This document shows, in pieces, positions 60,570-64,000 of a stretch of DNA of 64,000 nt (position 1 is its first letter; each line of letters starts with the position of its first letter). The notes below the pieces were generated by a model, which was given only the letters and a program-made list of their open reading frames with translations, did not search any database and was not told the DNA's origin. The translations under genes and the position numbers were made by a program. The DNA comes from Actinomyces vulturis (lineage in GTDB: Bacteria > Actinomycetota > Actinomycetes > Actinomycetales > Actinomycetaceae). The stretch spans positions 356,312-420,311 of the forward strand of contig NZ_LZRK01000004.1 of assembly GCF_001687305.1 (NCBI RefSeq). Direction: 5' to 3'.

Positions 60570-62180
60570 GTGGAGTTGATCTTTAACCACCTCGCCGATA
60601 ACCCCGTCCTAGTGCTGTTCCTCCTCGTTGGTGTGGGCATGCTCTTTGGACACATCAAAGTCCGAGGGGTAAGTCTCGGTGCTGCAGCCGTTCTTTTCAC
60701 CGCTATTGCTGTTGCTGCGTGGTCAGCTTCCTATGGGATCACCTTGGAAGTTCCCCACGCCATGGGTATTTTGGGTCTGGCAATTTTCACCTTTGCTATT
60801 GGGATTTCCTCTGGTCCTAACTTTTTTCACGTGTTGAAGACTGCCTGGGGCCCGATTCTCATCATGATTGCTGTGCTCGTGGTGGCGGCTGCCTCGGGCG
60901 TGGGCCTAGGCCGCCTACTTGGCTTAGATTCAGCGATGATCGCCGGTACCTTCGCTGGGGCTATTACAAATACCCCAGCACTAGCCGCTGCTGGTAACGC
61001 TGCTGTGACCGCTGGCAATGAGAGTGGTGCAGCGGTAGCTACTGTGGGCTATGCGGTTTCTTACCTCTATGGCGTGGTGGGCATGCTCATTTTCACCTTG
61101 CTTGCCCTGCATTACCGCCGCTCCGATAAGGACACTCCCGATCCTTTGCTCAACCGCACTATCCGCGTTGAGCGTGATGACAATCCTCGGGTGGGTGACA
61201 TCACTGCCCGACTGGGACACGAATTAAAATTCTCCCGTTTACGTCGCGGTGAAGAAGGACCCGTTTCCCGACCGACATCAGACGATCTTCTCCATAAGGA
61301 TGATCTGGTAACTGTCGTTGGTACCAAAGATGTAGTCAACCGCGTGGTCAAGGAACTCGGACACGGCTCATCTCATTCATTGATTGAGGATCGTAAATAC
61401 CTGGATTTCCGTCGTATTACTGTCTCTGACCCGAAGATTGCTGGACGCACGGTGGAAAGCCTTCAAATTGATCGCACCTTTGGTGCCACTCTTTCCCGTG
61501 TTCGTCGTGGTGATGTGGATATGGTGGCTACCCCGGACTTGGTTCTCCAGCAAGGTGACCGTGTCCGCGTTGTTGCACCGACGTCGAAGATTCAGGAGAT
61601 CTCGAAGTTCTTCGGTGACAGTGCCCGCGGATTGTCCTCGATCAATCCCGTGGCTTTAGGTTTAGGTATGGCGCTAGGGATTTTCATCGGCGAATGGAAG
61701 TTTCTGACTCCCACGGGTGCTACCTTCTCCATCGGTTCTGCCGCAGGCACACTAATTGTTGGATTAGTATTCGGCAAAATTGGGCGCATTAAGAGTTTCG
61801 TCACTGCCATGCCTTTCACTGCCTGCCAGGTGCTTAGCGAATTCGGTTTGCTGATTTTCTTGGCACAGGCCGGTTCCAAGGCCGGCGGTCAGATTGCTGC
61901 TGCGTTCTCCAGCGGTGACTGGTGGCGTATTGCTGTGGTCGGTTGTGTGATCACCACGATTGTGGGGGCCGGCATGTATACCTCAATGCGGTGGATCATC
62001 CATATGGGTGGGACTCGCTTGGCCGGTCTGCTTGGTGGTGTTCAGACACAGCCCGCTGTCCTGGCCTTCGCCAACGAGCGTACGGGTTCTGACCCCCGTG
62101 TAGCCCTGGGCTACGCCATGGTTTATCCCGTGGCCATGATCGTGAAAATCTTCATCGCGCAAGTCCTTGGTGGCCTATAA
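60570..62180 (+). CDS. AspT/YidE-type transporter with RCK_C domains
   Basis: A 536-residue membrane protein of the aspartate:alanine exchanger superfamily. The first half-domain (helices about 10-180: 'FAGAITNTPALAAAGNAAVT' is the family hallmark) is followed by two RCK_C/TrkA_C regulatory domains (about 195-355: 'TSDDLLHKDDLVTVVGTKDV' and 'VLQQGDRVRVVAPTSKIQEI') and a second half-domain (about 360-536, ending 'GYAMVYPVAMIVKIFIAQVL'). Substrate is unknown; YidE/YbjL-type members are often called putative transporters. The start is GTG 60570 with AAAGGGA at 9 bases. It is divergent from ilvB across 242 bases. Confidence 0.88.
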   Translation: MELIFNHLADNPVLVLFLLVGVGMLFGHIKVRGVSLGAAAVLFTAIAVAAWSASYGITLEVPHAMGILGLAIFTFAIGISSGPNFFHVLKTAWGPILIMIAVLVVAAASGVGLGRLLGLDSAMIAGTFAGAITNTPALAAAGNAAVTAGNESGAAVATVGYAVSYLYGVVGMLIFTLLALHYRRSDKDTPDPLLNRTIRVERDDNPRVGDITARLGHELKFSRLRRGEEGPVSRPTSDDLLHKDDLVTVVGTKDVVNRVVKELGHGSSHSLIEDRKYLDFRRITVSDPKIAGRTVESLQIDRTFGATLSRVRRGDVDMVATPDLVLQQGDRVRVVAPTSKIQEISKFFGDSARGLSSINPVALGLGMALGIFIGEWKFLTPTGATFSIGSAAGTLIVGLVFGKIGRIKSFVTAMPFTACQVLSEFGLLIFLAQAGSKAGGQIAAAFSSGDWWRIAVVGCVITTIVGAGMYTSMRWIIHMGGTRLAGLLGGVQTQPAVLAFANERTGSDPRVALGYAMVYPVAMIVKIFIAQVLGGL

Positions 62181-62328
62181 GCGTTGATGACAATGACGTT
62201 CTGGCGTGCAAAGCACGCCGGATTTGCTCCTGCGCAGCAAAACCCTATTCTCATCACCGCGCTGTACGCACTCAACGGCAAACAGTTCCATCTCTGCCCA
62301 TTAGGCTCTGAATAACGACGATGAATAA

Positions 62329-62363
62329 GCGTGGGGGCCGCGCACTAGGCGCGGCCCCCACGC
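62329..62363 (+). terminator. strong GC-rich hairpin
   Basis: GCGTGGGGGCCGCGC-actag-GCGCGGCCCCCACGC, a perfect 15-bp stem between the convergent AspT-like and ThrE-like genes. The U-run is weak. Confidence 0.65.
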
Positions 62364-62434
62364 TTGATCCTGTTAAACAAAGCGGTCATCACAACTCGAT
62401 ATCTCACTGAGGTCGAGTTGTCATGTCGGTGTTC

Positions 62435-63826
62435 TCAATCGCCGAGGTGAGGAAGAACAGAAGTTGCTGTGTCGTGGCGCCAATTACGGTCAGTGATGAT
62501 ACGAGCCATCGCCAGACCCACACCGATTGCGGTGATGACAAAGAAGACCTCAGCAAGGTTTCCTGCTGCCTGCCCAACAGCAACATTGACATCCACGGAA
62601 TGGTTGTTCAGAGCGCTAATGGCACGGTAGAAGGGCACACCCGGGATCATGATGACCACGGCCGGGACGGAGAGGGCTACGCGGCTCTGAGAGACGCGAG
62701 AGACAAACAACTGGGCGAGCAATCCAATGGCAACAGCAGCCAGGCCGACAGCCATCTGCCACGGCACGTGAAAGACGTCAATGATAAAAAGGCGTCCGGT
62801 ATTGGCCAGTGCGCCAACGAGCGCTGCCATAGTCGCTGCGCGTTTACCAGCGTTGAACAGCATGGCGAAGCCATATGCGGCGACGAAAGAGCAAATGAAC
62901 CGTAATGCGTAGAGGGTAAAGCCTGTGGGCATGGTGGCTTCGATATGCTCAATGTCCCAGCCGAACATGAAAGTAACAGACCATACCGCGATACCAGCGC
63001 TAGCCATCACTGTCAGTACATAGGCACCGCGCGAGATTGCGGAGGAAAAATCTTGACGTGCAAGGTCAAGCATGCTGGTCACCATTGGGAAACCAGGAAT
63101 AAGGAAGAGGATGGCTGAGATGATACCGCCCTGGTGGTTTCCGGAAATGACGCCGAAGTAGTCGAGCATGCTGATCACAGCCATGTAGGTGGAAGATGCG
63201 ACCACGCCACAGACCATCCAGGTGAAGAAATGTTGGTAAGAGCGATGAAGCATGAAACGACGAATGTACTGGCCAATGAAGGCAGCGATAAGCACAGCGA
63301 AGCACTCAATCCAACCGCCTTTATTAAGGAAGCAGAAGCCTGCACAAGCCACACCAGAGGCTGCAGCATTAGCAAAGGGCCCATAGAGGGGTTTCATCTT
63401 CTCGACTTGGTCGAGTTTAGTTTCTAACTCCTCGACGGTTTCATGTGCTTTGATGTCGTGGACAATCCTGCGCAGTGCTTCGAGTCGATCGACATTCACG
63501 CCCACGCGACGTTCTTCAGCCGCTTCAGTACGGAAGCGCTCTCCCACATACGAAGAGGTCACGATTTCGGTAAGAGACACCGAGGCCTCATGACGGTCTA
63601 GGCCGACTGCAGATGCTACTCGCGCCATTGAGGACTTCACACGGTATGCGCCTGCACCGCTTGCCATCATGAGCCTGCCTAGACGCAGTACGGCGCCTGA
63701 TTGGAGCATGAGGCGGTCAGCGTCTAGTCCTTCTTCAGGAGTGAGGTCACGCGGGTCTGGAATAGGTACGCCGTGTGCGCTAAGGCGTACCTCGTGGTTC
63801 GGTTGATTATCGTCTGTCGTAGTCAC
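62435..63826 (-). CDS. ThrE-like threonine/serine exporter family protein
   Basis: A 463-residue membrane protein of the ThrE family (DUF1212 plus DUF3815 halves). The N-terminal cytoplasmic part contains 'LRLGRLMMASGAGAYRVKSS' and 'DRHEASVSLTEIVTSSYVGE', followed by about ten helices ('AAASGVACAGFCFLNKGGWI', 'AILFLIPGFPMVTSMLDLAR', 'VPAVVIMIPGVPFYRAISAL'). In Corynebacterium ThrE exports threonine and serine; the substrate here is inferred from family. It stands alone, upstream of an rRNA operon end. Confidence 0.9.
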   Translation of the reverse strand: MTTTDDNQPNHEVRLSAHGVPIPDPRDLTPEEGLDADRLMLQSGAVLRLGRLMMASGAGAYRVKSSMARVASAVGLDRHEASVSLTEIVTSSYVGERFRTEAAEERRVGVNVDRLEALRRIVHDIKAHETVEELETKLDQVEKMKPLYGPFANAAASGVACAGFCFLNKGGWIECFAVLIAAFIGQYIRRFMLHRSYQHFFTWMVCGVVASSTYMAVISMLDYFGVISGNHQGGIISAILFLIPGFPMVTSMLDLARQDFSSAISRGAYVLTVMASAGIAVWSVTFMFGWDIEHIEATMPTGFTLYALRFICSFVAAYGFAMLFNAGKRAATMAALVGALANTGRLFIIDVFHVPWQMAVGLAAVAIGLLAQLFVSRVSQSRVALSVPAVVIMIPGVPFYRAISALNNHSVDVNVAVGQAAGNLAEVFFVITAIGVGLAMARIITDRNWRHDTATSVLPHLGD

Positions 63827-63917
63827 GGCACTACTCTGCCAAGTTCACTAATCTATTGACTACTTCTCGTGGATATTTTCGACGTGATAATGATTAAAAG
63901 TGGTGGTGGGTGTGGGG

Positions 63918-63954
63918 GAGCCCCGCCAACCACACAAACATGGCAGCGGGGCTC
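63918..63954 (-). terminator. terminator of the rRNA operon
   Basis: GAGCCCCGC (63918-63926) and GCGGGGCTC (63946-63954) form a 9-bp stem just downstream of the 5S gene on the minus strand. Confidence 0.6.
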
Positions 63955-63971
63955 AACCCTCACAAGTATAT

Positions 63972-64000
63972 GTACGGCGGCGTCCTACTCTCCCACACCC
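63972..64000 (-). rRNA. rrf: 5S rRNA, 3' end only
   Basis: Reading in from the right edge on the minus strand, GGGTGTGGGAGAGTAGGACG followed by CCGCCG is the conserved 3' end of actinobacterial 5S rRNA. The rest of the rRNA operon lies beyond the window. Confidence 0.85.

Overview
The window is chromosomal DNA from an actinomycete (Actinomycetota) of intermediate G+C. The evidence is a pupylation locus (arc-dop-pup-pafA), an actinobacterial-type valS, ftsE-ftsX-M23 peptidase-smpB-ssrA in order, an Rv1747-like FHA/ABC protein, and orn followed by tRNA-His. I do not commit to a genus; Actinomycetaceae or Bifidobacteriaceae relatives are the best guess.

Layout. (1) 1-1.26 kb: the edge of an ICE- or phage-like module on the minus strand, with a sigma-region-4-like regulator behind a highly structured leader. 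(2) 1.4-5.5 kb: a tightly overlapping four-gene plus-strand operon ending in a large ABC-type ATPase with a CPYC zinc hook and a PrrC/RloC-like C-terminal R-x3-E...H set. The first two proteins share a 17-residue Asn/Gly-rich motif, at the C-terminus of one and the N-terminus of the next. This is the best candidate for an undescribed conflict system. (3) 5.7-8.0 kb: an AT-richer C5-methyltransferase and a SacI-like restriction endonuclease. (4) 8.1-8.6 kb: intergenic DNA with five TTTTGACG iteron-like repeats at about 20-bp phase. (5) 8645-12988: a 4.3-kb integrated element in the 3' end of ssrA, bounded by an 18-bp direct repeat, carrying a tyrosine integrase, an excisionase-like HTH, a RepA-like ATPase and unknown small proteins. 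(6) From 13 kb rightward the DNA is mostly ordinary chromosome: ssrA, smpB, M23 hydrolase, ftsX, ftsE, ssb, two dynamin-like GTPases, tRNA-Arg, FHA/ABC transporter, orn, tRNA-His, MFS, SDR, GH13, an ornithine-cyclodeaminase-family gene with a divergent Lrp regulator, a PfkB kinase, proC, the pupylation locus, valS, an alpha-glucoside ABC operon with a LacI regulator, an AT-rich glycosyltransferase, two acyl-CoA synthetases, a YggS-family gene, ilvE, ilvBNC, an AspT-like transporter, a ThrE-like exporter and the 3' end of a 5S rRNA gene.

How the genes work together. ssrA and smpB form the trans-translation pair, and ssrA has served as an integration site. Genes 1400-7993 look like a defence island beside that site. 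In the pupylation locus, Pup already ends in Glu (GGE), no 20S proteasome genes lie in the locus, and ARC lacks the usual Tyr-Leu tail, so it fits a proteasome-independent pupylation branch. The ilv genes make up most of branched-chain amino-acid synthesis. The LacI/GH13/ABC set imports and hydrolyses alpha-glucosides.
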